Shown: one piece after another, positions 25,572-35,201 of the stretch
How the letters are laid out: each line of letters starts with the position of its first letter
How positions within the stretch are numbered: the first letter of the stretch is position 1
Source: Amycolatopsis sp. GM8
Lineage (GTDB): Bacteria; Actinomycetota; Actinomycetes; Mycobacteriales; Pseudonocardiaceae
Length of the DNA: 64,000 bases
Direction of reading: 5' to 3'
NCBI RefSeq assembly: GCF_021653975.1
Contig: NZ_JAJKFK010000006.1
Coordinates: 289,779-353,778, forward strand
Translations under genes and position numbers: made by a program
Notes under the pieces: generated by a model
What the model was told of the DNA's origin: nothing
The model's input: the letters and a program-made list of their open reading frames with translations, nothing else
Database searches by the model: none

Positions 25572-26483
25572 GTGCGAGAAGTACGCGTGACCGCGAAGAC
25601 CGGTGAGGCCGAAGGCGTGGTGTCGTTCGTGCTGAGCGGCGACGAGCTGCCGGACTGGACGCCGGGTGCCCATATCGACCTGGAGATCCGGCCCGGCCTG
25701 ACCAGGCAGTACTCGCTGTGCGGCGATCCCGCCGACCGTGGCCGGTGGCGGATCGCCGTGCTGCGTGAGGAACCCGGCCGGGGCGGCTCACGGCACCTGC
25801 ACGACGTGATCATGCCCGGTGACACGCTGCGGGCGGGCGAGCCGCGCAACAACTTCCCGTTGGAGCCCGCGCCCGGCTACACGTTCGTGGCCGGCGGGAT
25901 CGGCGTCACGCCGCTGCTGCCGATGATCCGCGAGGCCGAGCGGGCCGGCGCGGACTGGACGCTCCACTACGGCGGCAGGCGGCGCGACCGGATGGCGTTC
26001 ACCACGGAGCTCGCCCGCCACGGCGAGCGGGTCCGGCTGCTGCCGGAGGACGAGCACGGCCTGCTGCCGCTGGCCGGGATCGTCGCCGGTTCCGGTTACC
26101 CGGTCTACTGCTGTGGCCCCGAACCGCTGCTCGCCGCGGTGGAACGGGTCTGCCCAGCGGAACGGCTGCGGCTGGAACGGTTCCACCCGCGGGAAATCGA
26201 GGTCACCGAGCCGGAGCGGGAGTTCGAAGTGGTCACCTCGATGTCCGGGCACACGATCCGGGTGGCGCCGGGGGAGTCCATTTTGGATGTCCTGGACGCG
26301 GCCGGGGTGCCGATGCCGTCCTCGTGCCGCGAGGGCACCTGCGGCACCTGCGAGACCCCGGTGCTCGAGGGCGAGGTCGACCACCGCGACTCGGTGCTGT
26401 CCGAATCGGAGCGGGCGGCGGGGAAAAGCATGATGGTGTGCGTCTCGCGGGCCCGCTCGGCACGGCTGGTATTGGACGTTTGA
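25572..26483 (+). CDS. VanB-type oxidoreductase (FMN/NAD(P)H, C-terminal 2Fe-2S ferredoxin)
   Basis: The protein has 303 residues from GTG 25572. Order of domains: flavin-binding barrel with the RQYSLCGDP motif (about residue 45), NAD-binding domain with GGIGVTPLLPM (about 110) and YCCGPEPLL, and a C-terminal plant-type ferredoxin with a CREGTCGTC cluster motif plus a later Cys. This is the phthalate dioxygenase/vanillate demethylase reductase architecture that feeds electrons to Rieske oxygenases. No oxygenase is adjacent. The Rieske oxygenase at 41854 has no reductase next to it, so the two could be partners; that is inference. Confidence 0.92.
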   Translation: MREVRVTAKTGEAEGVVSFVLSGDELPDWTPGAHIDLEIRPGLTRQYSLCGDPADRGRWRIAVLREEPGRGGSRHLHDVIMPGDTLRAGEPRNNFPLEPAPGYTFVAGGIGVTPLLPMIREAERAGADWTLHYGGRRRDRMAFTTELARHGERVRLLPEDEHGLLPLAGIVAGSGYPVYCCGPEPLLAAVERVCPAERLRLERFHPREIEVTEPEREFEVVTSMSGHTIRVAPGESILDVLDAAGVPMPSSCREGTCGTCETPVLEGEVDHRDSVLSESERAAGKSMMVCVSRARSARLVLDV

Positions 26484-26633
26484 CGCGATAGGCACGGCGA
26501 ATCGATCGTTTGGTCTTGACCGCGCGCGGCTCCGTCCAGCGTTTTCGCCAGTCATAGTGCCAGAAAGCCAGCGCGGGCAACCGGTCTCCGGAGCACGCGC
26601 CAGAAAGAAACAACGGCAGATCGGAAGGCACGT

Positions 26634-27443
26634 ATGCAGCTCACTGTTCTCGGCTGTCGGTCAGGAATGCCCGCCGACGGTCAGGCGAGCTCCGGTTATC
26701 TCGTCGAGACCTCTTCGGCGCGGGTGCTCCTGGACTGCGGGCCCGGCATCGCCACCGCGCTGTCCGCCGTTTCGGACGTCACCCTACTGGACGCGGTCGT
26801 CATCAGCCACCTGCACGCGGACCACTGCTACGACCTGCTCCCGGTCGCGAAGTCCTTGCTGAGCGCGACAATGCGCTTCCCGGGCGGGCCGGAACCGCGG
26901 GTGGAAGTGGTGCGTCCGGTGCCGGTGCTGGTACCGGCGGGCGCGCGGGAGTTGTTCGCCCGCTGGGCGGCGCTGTTCCCGGTGACCACGATGCCCGTGA
27001 TGGCCAAGGCTTTCGAGCGCGCCTTCGACGTGCGCGAGTACACCTCGGGTGACGTGTTCGAGATCGGTGACGCCACCATCGGCCTGCGCGAGCTCCAGCA
27101 TGTCGAGCCGAACTGCGGGATCCGGGTCGACGCCGGGGGAGTGTCGCTGGCCTACACCGGGGACACCGGCATGACCGACGAGGCGGTGAAGCTCGCCGCC
27201 GACGTCGATCTGCTGCTCGCCGAAGCGACGCTCAGCCACCCGGACCGCACCGAGCACGGGCACCTGTGCGGCGGTGACGCGGGCCGGATCGCCGCCCGGG
27301 CCGGCGTGAAGGAACTGGCGCTGACGCACTTCACGTGCACGGAACGCCATTGGCTGCAGCACCTTCGCGACGACGCCGCGTCGGAGTACACCGGTCCGAT
27401 TCGGATCGTCCGTGCGGGAGAACGGATCCGGCTCGGCGACTGA
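26634..27443 (+). CDS. Metallo-beta-lactamase-fold hydrolase (RNase Z/phosphodiesterase-like)
   Basis: The protein has 269 residues from ATG 26634 with a GGAAGG site upstream. The metal-binding HLHADH motif (about residue 61), the GDTG aspartate block (about 178) and later histidines (EHGHLCGG and LTHFT) are present. The N-terminus (LTVLGCRSGMP) matches the ElaC/RNase Z-like branch that also includes cyclic-nucleotide phosphodiesterases. No signal peptide. The 150-bp region before it (26484-26633) should hold its promoter. Substrate unknown. Confidence 0.85.
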   Translation: MQLTVLGCRSGMPADGQASSGYLVETSSARVLLDCGPGIATALSAVSDVTLLDAVVISHLHADHCYDLLPVAKSLLSATMRFPGGPEPRVEVVRPVPVLVPAGARELFARWAALFPVTTMPVMAKAFERAFDVREYTSGDVFEIGDATIGLRELQHVEPNCGIRVDAGGVSLAYTGDTGMTDEAVKLAADVDLLLAEATLSHPDRTEHGHLCGGDAGRIAARAGVKELALTHFTCTERHWLQHLRDDAASEYTGPIRIVRAGERIRLGD

Positions 27444-27456
27444 TCCACTGTGGACG

Positions 27457-29150
27457 CTAGGTTTCGCCGGCGATCAGGGCAAGCCCGTCCGCGACGTCGG
27501 CCGCCTCGCGGTGGATCGCGAGCAGCTCCGCGCGGAGCTTCGCGTTCTGGGGCCGGCGGCGTTCGTGTTCGATCCGGCCGGTGCCGCTCGGCCGGGCCTC
27601 CTCGTACGCGATCAGTTCGATGTGCCAATGGGTGAGCCGGCGCCCGAGGGTGTTTCACGCAGGTTGGCCGGTGAAACGGTGCCTCGCGCAGCGAGCCTTC
27701 GTCGCCGGTGAGCGGGACGCCCGTGATCCGGTGGATCAGTTCGGTCCTGATCTGATGCGCCGCTCGCGCCGGCTCGTCGCCCGCCGGCTTGAGGCGGGGT
27801 GCCGGTGTCGCCTGGGGCCGCAGCAAAGTCCGTACTGTGCGCCCGCACCGTTTCGGCGCGGTAGGGATCGGGATCGAGCCGGCGGAGGGCGAGCACGGTG
27901 GCGGCGGGGAGCGCGAGCTCGAATTTCGTCCGGCCCGCGGGCACGATGCCGTGGGCGAGCAGGTCCGTCATCGCCTCGGGAACCGGGGCGAACTCGTGGA
28001 CACGGCCGCCGTCAGTACCCGCAGCAGCTCCCAGCCGGTTTCCCCGGTCGCGCGTAGTTCCCGGGTGAGCGCTTCTGTCACCGGCAGTGGTGAGACCGGC
28101 TGGCGCAGGGTCGTAAGCGCGGCCGGCGTTCGCGGCGAGTTCGGCGACCCGGGCGCGCAACTCCGGGCTGCCCGCGGTGGCGTCGATGAGCTGCCGCGCC
28201 GCGCCCGGATCGGCGGCGAGTCCATGGGCCGCCAGCAGGTGAGCCGACTCGGTTCGCCGAGATCCCCGAGGGGAAGTCCGGTGCCCAGCCTGGGGTCGCG
28301 GGTCAGCACGAGGCAGGAGGTGCCGGACGGGATCTCGCCGGGTTCGTCCTCGACATCGTCGAGAACCCACAGCGAGCCAGGCCGTGCCGTGGGTTCCTCC
28401 CTCGCGGGCGCCGACCGCCACACGATTCCGCCGGGGAAGGCCGCGCCGAAGCGGCGCACGTACTGCGCGGCGAGCGCGGTCTTGCCGACGTCAATCGGGC
28501 CGTGCATGACGACGATCGGCGCGGTTGCCCGGCTGGTGAGCGGGCCGACGTCGGGATGCGGCGCCGAGTGCAGCCACCACAGCTCACGCCATCGCCCGGT
28601 GAAGTCGTTCAGCGGGTGCACGGCGGCGCCCGGCTGCGGTGTGGGCTCCGGGACCTCACCCATGACGCCCGGGATGGCCGCGACCCGGTCGGCCACCGCT
28701 TTCACCATGTCGGCCAGCGTTGCCCTGGTGGGCAGCAGGACATCGCGCAGCTGCCGGGGTTCGATGTGGTCGACGGTGCGCTAGTGGTTGACCGCGAGCA
28801 CGCGGCGCAGGGGACCGCCCTCGGTCTGCCCGGTCAGGTGCCGGTCGCGAACTCGTACTGGCACGCCGAGCGGGTCGGGTAGTCGGCGGAGTAGCAGGCC
28901 AACAGGACCCGGCTGTTGCGCAGGTTTCCCAGCACTGACACGGAGATCGACGTGAACGGGTCGACCGCGCCGGAACACCCGCAGCCCGGCCTCGGACAAG
29001 GCGGCAGCGATGCCGGCGGCCGCCGCTTGGTCCGTCGTCGTGACGGCGAACCTGACCTTGCCGAACTCCGGGACCCACCGCGGCCCTGAACACCACGGCC
29101 ACCAGCAGAACCGCCCAGCGGTGGCCCGCCCACCAGTCCGAACCCCCTCG
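27457..29150 (-). pseudogene. Decayed TIR-like/NB-ARC (STAND) signalling gene
   Basis: On the minus strand, coding remnants lie in order but in changing frames. First is a TIR-like stretch: one frame ends near LSEAGLRVF, then a shift leads to NSRVLLACYSADYPTRSACQ. It is followed by an in-frame TAG at 28783-28781 that splits RVLAVNH from RTVDHIEPRQLRD. An NB-ARC ATPase core follows: P-loop GPIDVGKTALA, Walker B LWVLDDV and CLVLTRD. After another shift comes a helical tail (HLLAAHGLAADPGAARQL). The last fragment ends at TAG 27459-27457 (GLALIAGET). At least three frameshifts plus one stop mean no full-length protein. No other gene is seen in this 1.7-kb stretch. Confidence 0.7.
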
Positions 29151-29210
29151 TACTTTCCCCACCGAAGTGATTTTACTGTGGACCGCGGTGGGGTGCGGGG
29201 GAGTGCGGTG

Positions 29211-30425
29211 TCAGGCCAGGTGACCCGCCAGGTGCGCGGTGAGGTCGCGGGCGTCCGCGGCGGCGCCGTCGATCAGGCTGGAGCGGCGGCGGCGCAGGAA
29301 CGGCATCCCGATGAGGTACAGCCCGGGCCAGGTGGTGACCCCGCCGTCGTGCGTGATCCGGCCTTTGCGGTCGAGCACGGGAACGTCCAGCCACGACAGG
29401 TCCGGGCGGAACCCGGTCGCCCAGACGACGCTGCGGATCTCGCCGAGATCCACCGTGAGCGGCGGCTTTTCCGGCAGCGTGGTCGCCGGGAAGCGGGCCA
29501 CCGGCCCACAGTCGGTGAACCCGGTGTCGGCCGCCCACGCGTCGAACGTGTCGAGCAGCCGCCCCAGTTTGAGATCGGCCAGGGCGCAGACATTGGGCAG
29601 GGAACCGGAAAACTGCGCGCGCCCGTCGCGCACCCCGGCGAGTTTGCCCGCGAGCCGCACCCCGAGGCGGCTCAGCGTGGCGAGGTCCAGCGTCGCGGCG
29701 GAACCGGTGAGCTGCATCGACGGCAGGTTCCGGGCGCGCACCAGATCGGGGACCTCGTCGTAGCGTTCGTCGAACACGCCGGAAGCGTCCATCCACCACA
29801 GGATGTCGCGGCCCCGGTAGGTGCGCGGCATCCGGACGTGCTCGCCGACGGCGAGTGTCACCGGCCGCCCGGACCGGTGCACCTCGTGCGCGATCTGGAT
29901 CCCGCTCGACGACGCGCCCACGACGAGCACCCCGCCGTCCGGCAGCTGCCCGGGCGCGCGATAGTCCAAAGCGGACAGTGCGAAAAGCCCGTCCGGCAAG
30001 GCTTCGGCGACCGGCGGCAGCCGTGGCAGGTTGTGCGCGCCGGAGGCGATCACGACCGTCCGCGCCTCCCACACGTCCTGGTCGGTCCGCACCAGGAAGC
30101 CGTTTTCTTGTGGAGACACGGATTCCACGGTCGTGTTCGCCCGGACCGGCGCTCCGGTCGTCTTCGCGTACTCGCCGATCAGCCGGACCAGTTCGGGCGC
30201 GGTCTGGTACCCGCCGGGATCGTCACCGGCGTAGGAGAAACCGGGCAGCCGGGTCATCCAGTTCGGGGTGAGCAGCCGGAACGAGTCCCACCGCTGGGTG
30301 CGCCACGAGTTCGCCACCTCGCCGCGCTCGAGGACCACGTGGTCGATCGAGCGCTCGGCGAGGCAGCGGCTGATCGCGAGCCCGCAGTGGCCCGCACCGA
30401 TGACGACCGTCGTCGTCCTCGGCAC
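29211..30425 (-). CDS. Flavin-containing monooxygenase-like FAD/NAD(P) oxidoreductase (CzcO-like)
   Basis: The protein has 404 residues from GTG 30425, 5 bp after the OsmC gene. It has an FAD Rossmann motif at the N-terminus (VVIGAGHCGL), an NAD(P)-binding GASSSGIQ motif near residue 165 and the C-terminal ATGFRPDLSWL motif. This is the putative flavoprotein/CzcO branch related to flavin monooxygenases; the Baeyer-Villiger fingerprint is not evident. It may work with the adjacent OsmC protein in redox defence, which is inferred from co-transcription only. Confidence 0.88.
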   Translation of the reverse strand: MPRTTTVVIGAGHCGLAISRCLAERSIDHVVLERGEVANSWRTQRWDSFRLLTPNWMTRLPGFSYAGDDPGGYQTAPELVRLIGEYAKTTGAPVRANTTVESVSPQENGFLVRTDQDVWEARTVVIASGAHNLPRLPPVAEALPDGLFALSALDYRAPGQLPDGGVLVVGASSSGIQIAHEVHRSGRPVTLAVGEHVRMPRTYRGRDILWWMDASGVFDERYDEVPDLVRARNLPSMQLTGSAATLDLATLSRLGVRLAGKLAGVRDGRAQFSGSLPNVCALADLKLGRLLDTFDAWAADTGFTDCGPVARFPATTLPEKPPLTVDLGEIRSVVWATGFRPDLSWLDVPVLDRKGRITHDGGVTTWPGLYLIGMPFLRRRRSSLIDGAAADARDLTAHLAGHLA

Positions 30426-30430
30426 GGCGC

Positions 30431-30991
30431 TCAGGCCACTTCGACGGTGACGCTGGTCGGGTTGGTGAGGATGTCGTAGACCGCGGACCGCTTCTGCGAC
30501 TGCGCGACCAGGGCCTGGATGTCCTCGCGGCTGGCGTCGGCCTCGATGTCGTAGGACACCCGCACGTCGCTGAAACCGTTGCGCACGTCGGGGTCGGCAC
30601 CGAGGATGCCGTGGATGTCGAAGTCCGCCTCGATGGTGGCCTTCACCGAGTGCAGCTGGATCTGCCGCTGCTGGGCGACGGCCGCGACACCCGCGGTGAG
30701 GCAGCTGCCGAGCGCGACGAGCACGAACTCCACCGGGGTGATCCCGTTGTCCTCGGCCGCGAACACCTCCGGGTGGTCGGCCTCGAACGAGAACGTCGAC
30801 TTGTGCTGCTGCTCGTCGCCGAGGCCGTAGAACGTTTCCACGGTGGATTGGCTGTGGGTGCCTTTCACCCAGGAGTTCACCGTGCGCCAGGTGAACTTCG
30901 CGATGTCCGGGGACTCGCCGAGCGCCGCGCGGGCGCCGAGCAGCGCCTCCACGTTGACGCCGTTGTCCACGGGTAGGTCGGTCGTGGTCAT
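30431..30991 (-). CDS. OsmC-family protein
   Basis: The protein has 186 residues from ATG 30991 with GAGGAGG upstream; the frame is open further upstream without a better start. The central LGSCLTAGVA motif with one conserved cysteine (about residue 103) identifies OsmC/Ohr-like proteins. The second cysteine, normally in the C-terminal (S/C)Px segment, is replaced: the matching stretch reads QKRSAVYDIL. Classical two-cysteine peroxidase chemistry is therefore doubtful. It is followed by the flavin monooxygenase gene in the same operon. Confidence 0.88.
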   Translation of the reverse strand: MTTTDLPVDNGVNVEALLGARAALGESPDIAKFTWRTVNSWVKGTHSQSTVETFYGLGDEQQHKSTFSFEADHPEVFAAEDNGITPVEFVLVALGSCLTAGVAAVAQQRQIQLHSVKATIEADFDIHGILGADPDVRNGFSDVRVSYDIEADASREDIQALVAQSQKRSAVYDILTNPTSVTVEVA

Positions 30992-31076
30992 GGGTCCTCC
31001 TCGGTGTGCGTACGAGAGGCCCAGTGTGGTGCAGCGCACGCCCACCCACGACTCGTCTCACATCGTGAATCCCCGG

Positions 31077-31601
31077 TCAGGGCGCCCCGAAGCGCACCCG
31101 CACCGTGCCGCCGTTCGGGATCGGCGTGCCGGCCGGCGGGGTCTGCTCGCGGACCACGGCGGGCGCGGCGCTCGGCGTCGCCGGGTCGATCTGGAGCCTC
31201 AGCGTGGTCTTTCCCAGCGCCATCAAGGCATCCGCTTCGGTCAAGCCGGCCAGCGCGGGCACCGGTTCGGTGCCGACCGTGGCGCTGAGCAGGTCCTGGC
31301 GAGCCTGGTCGGAGGACTTCGTGGAGAAGTAGTACGCGATCGCCGAGCCGACGCTCGCGGTGAGCCCGCCGACCAGGGTGCTGCGCAGGTTCGAGTCGTT
31401 GATCGCGAACGTGAACGCGGTGAACAGCACCAGCCCCAGCACGAGGCTGACCGCGATCCAGCTGCGCACCACGCTGCCGCCCGGGTCGGCCTGTTTTCCC
31501 TTGCTCCTCGCCAGGATCACGATCAGCCCCGCGACCAGCACGGCGACCGCGACGATCAGCACGAGCAGCAGGGTCTGGTTCCAGGACAACGTGCCGGTCA
31601 T
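31077..31601 (-). CDS. Membrane protein with C-terminal PASTA domain
   Basis: The protein has 174 residues from ATG 31601, preceded by a G-rich ribosome-binding site. Two hydrophobic helices are visible (LLLVLIVAVAVLVAGLIVIL near residue 15, and a second around 50-70), then a PASTA-type domain at the C-terminus ending GGTVRVRFGAP with the typical PAGTPIPNGG turn. PASTA domains bind peptidoglycan fragments or other surface ligands when exposed. There is no kinase domain. It probably acts at the membrane; precise role unknown. Confidence 0.75.
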   Translation of the reverse strand: MTGTLSWNQTLLLVLIVAVAVLVAGLIVILARSKGKQADPGGSVVRSWIAVSLVLGLVLFTAFTFAINDSNLRSTLVGGLTASVGSAIAYYFSTKSSDQARQDLLSATVGTEPVPALAGLTEADALMALGKTTLRLQIDPATPSAAPAVVREQTPPAGTPIPNGGTVRVRFGAP

Positions 31602-31872
31602 GCGCCCCCCCATGTGATGGTGCCGCATTTGTACCGCAGGAGCGCCGGGCTGGGAAGCGATCCGGACAGACTGCCGCTTCGCGGGCACCCGGCCTAAACT
31701 GGACTCATCGCACCAGACTCATCGGCGGCCTTGGCGCTGGGCTTCGTCTGGCTGTTCACGAACATGTACGAGCACGAAGCACCGGTACCCGGCGTTGCGT
31801 TCGGCCCGGCCTTCGCTCGCCGCGAAGGCGCCGCCAAGCTGCCGCGCCGCTCGCAGCGGCACCAATGACGTC

Positions 31873-33492
31873 TCAACTCGACAGTGCCCGCGACGCCTCC
31901 CGGCGTTCGCGCTGGCGCACGGGGTCCGCGACGGGCGCGGCGGCGACCAGGCGGCGGGTGTAGTCCTGGGCCGGGGCGCCGAGCACCGCCGCCACCGGGC
32001 CTTCCTCCACGACCTTGCCCCGGTGCAGCACGGCCACCCGGTCGGCCACCCGCTCGATCACGGCCAGGTCGTGGCTGATGAACAGGCACGCGAACGCCAG
32101 CTCCCGCTGCAGCCCGGCGAGCAGTTCCAGCACCGAAGCCTGCACCGACACGTCGAGCGCGCTGGTCGGCTCGTCCGCGATCAGCAGCCGCGGCCGCAGC
32201 GCGAGCGCCCGGGCGATGCCGACCCGCTGCCGCTGCCCGCCCGACAACTCGTGCGGGTAGCGGCCGGACCAGCCGGGATCGAGCCGCACGGCGGTCAGCA
32301 GCTCCGCCACCCGGGCCCCGTGGTCGCCGCGTTCTCCGTGCACCACAAGGGGTTCCGCGATGCTCGCACCGATCGTCGCGCGCGGGTTGAGTGCCGACGC
32401 CGGGTTCTGGAACACGATCCCGATCTGCCGCCGGACCTCACGCCACTGCCGCCGGTTCGCCCGCGTGAGATCGACGCCGCCCACCTGGACCGAGCCGGCG
32501 GACGGCGACACCAGCCCGGTGAGCACCGACGAGATCGTGCTCTTACCCGAACCCGATTCGCCGACCAGGCCGAGCACCTCGTCGGCGCCGATGGTCAGCG
32601 ACACGCCGTCGACCGCACGCACCGGCGGCGCACCACCGCCCACTCGGTAGGTCACCGCCAGATCCGTCACGGTCACCAGCGGCGCCGCGGCCTCGGTCTC
32701 CCGCACCGTGGCGGGCCCGGATCCCAGTGACAGCACCGAATCCAGCAGTTCCCGGGTGTACTCCGCTTGCGGCGCCTGGAAAAGCCCGGTCACGGTGTTC
32801 TGCTCGACGACCCGCCCGTCCCGCAGTACCACCACCCGGTCCGCGATATCGGCCACCACGCCCATGTCGTGCGTGACGAGCAGGATCGCCGTGCCCAGCC
32901 GGTCGCGCAGCGAGCGCAGCAGCCGCAGGATTCCGGCCTGCACGGTCATGTCGAGCGCGGTGGTCGGCTCGTCGGCGATCAGCAGCGCCGGCTCGTGCAC
33001 CAGTGCGGCGGCGATCACCACGCGCTGCAGCTGGCCGCCGGACAGCTCGTGCGGGTACGACCGCAGCACGCGCGCCGCGTCCAGTTCCACCAATTCGAGC
33101 AGTTCCCGCGCCCGCTGCCGGGCTTCGCGCCGCGACACCTTCCGGTGTGCGCGCACCGCGTCGACGAGCTGGGTGCCGATGCGGAACACCGGGTTCAGCG
33201 CGCTCATCGGCTCCTGGAACACCATGCCGATCTCGCCGCCGCGCACCGCACGCAGCGTACGACTGTCCACTGTGTACAGATCGTGGCCGGACAGCAGCGC
33301 CGACCCCTCGACGGTCGCCGTGTCCGGCAACAGGCCGAGCAGCGACAGCGCGGTCACCGACTTGCCGGAACCGGACTCCCCGACGAGGGTGACGACCTCG
33401 CCGGGGTGTACGTCGAAGGCGACGTCGCGGACCGTCTCGACGTCGCCGAAGCGGATCGAAACGTCGCGAAGGGCGAGCAGGGCGTCGGTCAC
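31873..33492 (-). CDS. Oligopeptide/nickel ABC transporter, fused tandem ATP-binding protein (DppD-DppF)
   Basis: The protein has 539 residues from GTG 33492. Two complete nucleotide-binding domains are present in tandem, each with Walker A (GESGSGKS), an LSGGQ signature and Walker B (LLIADEPTTALD in the first, LLIADEPTSALD in the second). This is the DppD-DppF fusion common in actinobacteria. It is the last gene of a minus-strand operon with binding protein and two permeases. It powers uptake of peptides or a similar solute. Confidence 0.94.
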   Translation of the reverse strand: MTDALLALRDVSIRFGDVETVRDVAFDVHPGEVVTLVGESGSGKSVTALSLLGLLPDTATVEGSALLSGHDLYTVDSRTLRAVRGGEIGMVFQEPMSALNPVFRIGTQLVDAVRAHRKVSRREARQRARELLELVELDAARVLRSYPHELSGGQLQRVVIAAALVHEPALLIADEPTTALDMTVQAGILRLLRSLRDRLGTAILLVTHDMGVVADIADRVVVLRDGRVVEQNTVTGLFQAPQAEYTRELLDSVLSLGSGPATVRETEAAAPLVTVTDLAVTYRVGGGAPPVRAVDGVSLTIGADEVLGLVGESGSGKSTISSVLTGLVSPSAGSVQVGGVDLTRANRRQWREVRRQIGIVFQNPASALNPRATIGASIAEPLVVHGERGDHGARVAELLTAVRLDPGWSGRYPHELSGGQRQRVGIARALALRPRLLIADEPTSALDVSVQASVLELLAGLQRELAFACLFISHDLAVIERVADRVAVLHRGKVVEEGPVAAVLGAPAQDYTRRLVAAAPVADPVRQRERREASRALSS

Positions 33493-33496
33493 GGGA

Positions 33497-35188
33497 CTAC
33501 TTCGCCAGCCCCAGCTGCAGGTAGTTCGGGTACGCCGGGAACTCGCCGATCACGAAGTCGCCCACCTTCGAGCCGTGCAAGAAGGAGTTGCGGGTGTAGA
33601 TCAGCGGGACCACCGGCGCGTCCTGCAGGATCCGCCGGTCGGCCTGCGCCCACAGCTTGCCCGCGGCCGCCGGGTCCACGGTGCCCTGCGCCTGTGTGAT
33701 CAGCGCGTCCACCTCGGGCACCGAGTAGCGGGACAGGTTGTAGCCGCCGTTGCCGATCTCCGAGGTGCCGAACAGTGGCTGGATGTTGGAGTTGGCGCTG
33801 GGGAAGTCCGGCTGCCACGAACTGAGCGTGAGATCGTAGGCGTTGTCGTCGTTGCCGGTGGCGATGGCCGTCCACGCGTCGTCGTCCAGCGGCCGGAGTT
33901 TGGTCTGGATGCCCGCGCGCTGCAGCGCCGCCTGCAGGGCCTGCGCGAGGTCCGCCCTGTTGTTGGCCGTGGACACCGGGAAGTCCAGGTTCTCGATCCC
34001 GTTCGGGAAACCGGCCTCGGCGAGCAACTGCTTGGCCTTGGCCACGTCACCGTTCGGCGGCGCGGGGTAGAGGTCGAACTCCTCGCGCCCGGTGATGCCC
34101 TGGGTGATCAGGGTCGAGGCGACCGGGCCGGCGAGATCCGCGTTGCCCGCGGTCGCGATCTGGAACGCGGTCTTGTCGATCGCGTACTGGAAGGCCTGAC
34201 GCACCTTGAGATTCGCCAGCGGTCCGCGCCGCACGTTGAGCGCGAGATAGGCCAGCGCACCGGATTTCGAGGTGACGAGCTGGTTCTTCGCCGCCGGGCT
34301 GGTGCGGATCTGGGCCAGCTGCGCGGGATTGACGAACGACGCGCCGAAGCCGAACGCGTCGTTGCCGCTGCTGGCGAGCAGCCGCTGCGCGATCACGCCG
34401 CTGTCCTGGCCGAGCTGGTAGACGATCTCGTCGGGCAGGCCCGTGCGCGCCAGGTCGGTCTTCGCGTCCCAGTTCGGGTTGCGCGTCAGCCGGATTTCGA
34501 CGCCCTTCGTGAGGGACGCGACCTGGTACGGGCCCGACGCGATCGGGCTGCTGTCGTAGTTCGCGTCGGTGCCCTTGCCCTTCGGCACCGGCGCGAACGC
34601 CGGCATGCTCACGATCCACGGCCAGTCGCCGTAGGGCCGCGCCAGGTGGAACACGATGGTCTGCGGGTCCGGGGTCTCGATCGAGGCGAGGTCACCGCCC
34701 TTGAACGGGCCGGTGTACGAAGAACCGCCGTCCAGCAACGTCTTGTGGTAGCCGAGGCCGCCGGAGAACGCCGCGTCGAACGAGCGCTCGATGCCGTATT
34801 TGATCTCCGCGCTGGTGATCGGCGTGCCGTCGGACATCTTCAGCCCGGGCTTGAGCGTGTACGTCCACGTCTTGCCGTCCGCGCTCGCGCGGCCGGTGTC
34901 GGTGGCGAGGTCCGGGACCACCGTCGCCGGGGCGTCGGCCGAGGTCGTCCACGCGGTGAGGCGCCGGTGGATCAGGCCTGACGTGGTGATCGCGAGGCTC
35001 GAGCTCTTCGCCGGGTCGAGCCGCTGCGAGGTGACGTCGTAGAGCACGTAAAGCGTGCCGCCGGAGGAGACGGTGACCGTCCCGGCGCCGCCCGATTGCT
35101 CGTTCGCGTTGCAGGCGGCGAGCAGCGCGCCCGCTCCCGAGACACCGGCCGTGAGGCCCACTGCTTTCAGGAAGTCCCTGCGGTCCAT
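33497..35188 (-). CDS. ABC transporter substrate-binding lipoprotein (family 5, peptide-type), Tat-exported
   Basis: The protein has 563 residues from ATG 35188. The N-terminus combines a twin-arginine motif (RRDFLK) with a lipobox (LLAAC at about residue 26), so it is probably a Tat-exported lipoprotein. The body is a family-5 binding protein as in DppA/OppA, with the typical YTLKPGLKMSDGTPIT motif. An upstream in-frame codon at 35218 would place extra residues before the Tat motif. Ligand unknown: peptides, nickel chelates or glycosides are all possible for this family. Confidence 0.93.
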   Translation of the reverse strand: MDRRDFLKAVGLTAGVSGAGALLAACNANEQSGGAGTVTVSSGGTLYVLYDVTSQRLDPAKSSSLAITTSGLIHRRLTAWTTSADAPATVVPDLATDTGRASADGKTWTYTLKPGLKMSDGTPITSAEIKYGIERSFDAAFSGGLGYHKTLLDGGSSYTGPFKGGDLASIETPDPQTIVFHLARPYGDWPWIVSMPAFAPVPKGKGTDANYDSSPIASGPYQVASLTKGVEIRLTRNPNWDAKTDLARTGLPDEIVYQLGQDSGVIAQRLLASSGNDAFGFGASFVNPAQLAQIRTSPAAKNQLVTSKSGALAYLALNVRRGPLANLKVRQAFQYAIDKTAFQIATAGNADLAGPVASTLITQGITGREEFDLYPAPPNGDVAKAKQLLAEAGFPNGIENLDFPVSTANNRADLAQALQAALQRAGIQTKLRPLDDDAWTAIATGNDDNAYDLTLSSWQPDFPSANSNIQPLFGTSEIGNGGYNLSRYSVPEVDALITQAQGTVDPAAAGKLWAQADRRILQDAPVVPLIYTRNSFLHGSKVGDFVIGEFPAYPNYLQLGLAK

Positions 35189-35201
35189 GGTTTTCCCTTT
35201 C

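Noticed and set aside
27789..28784. Plus-strand open frame across the decayed TIR/NB-ARC region
   Set aside because: No family features; the minus-strand fragments contain a P-loop, Walker B and TIR-like blocks in the expected order.
31689..31872. Short plus-strand open stretch between the PASTA gene and the peptide transporter operon
   Set aside because: No start with ribosome-binding site and no recognisable motif; the antisense reading is equally uninformative, so no gene is called.
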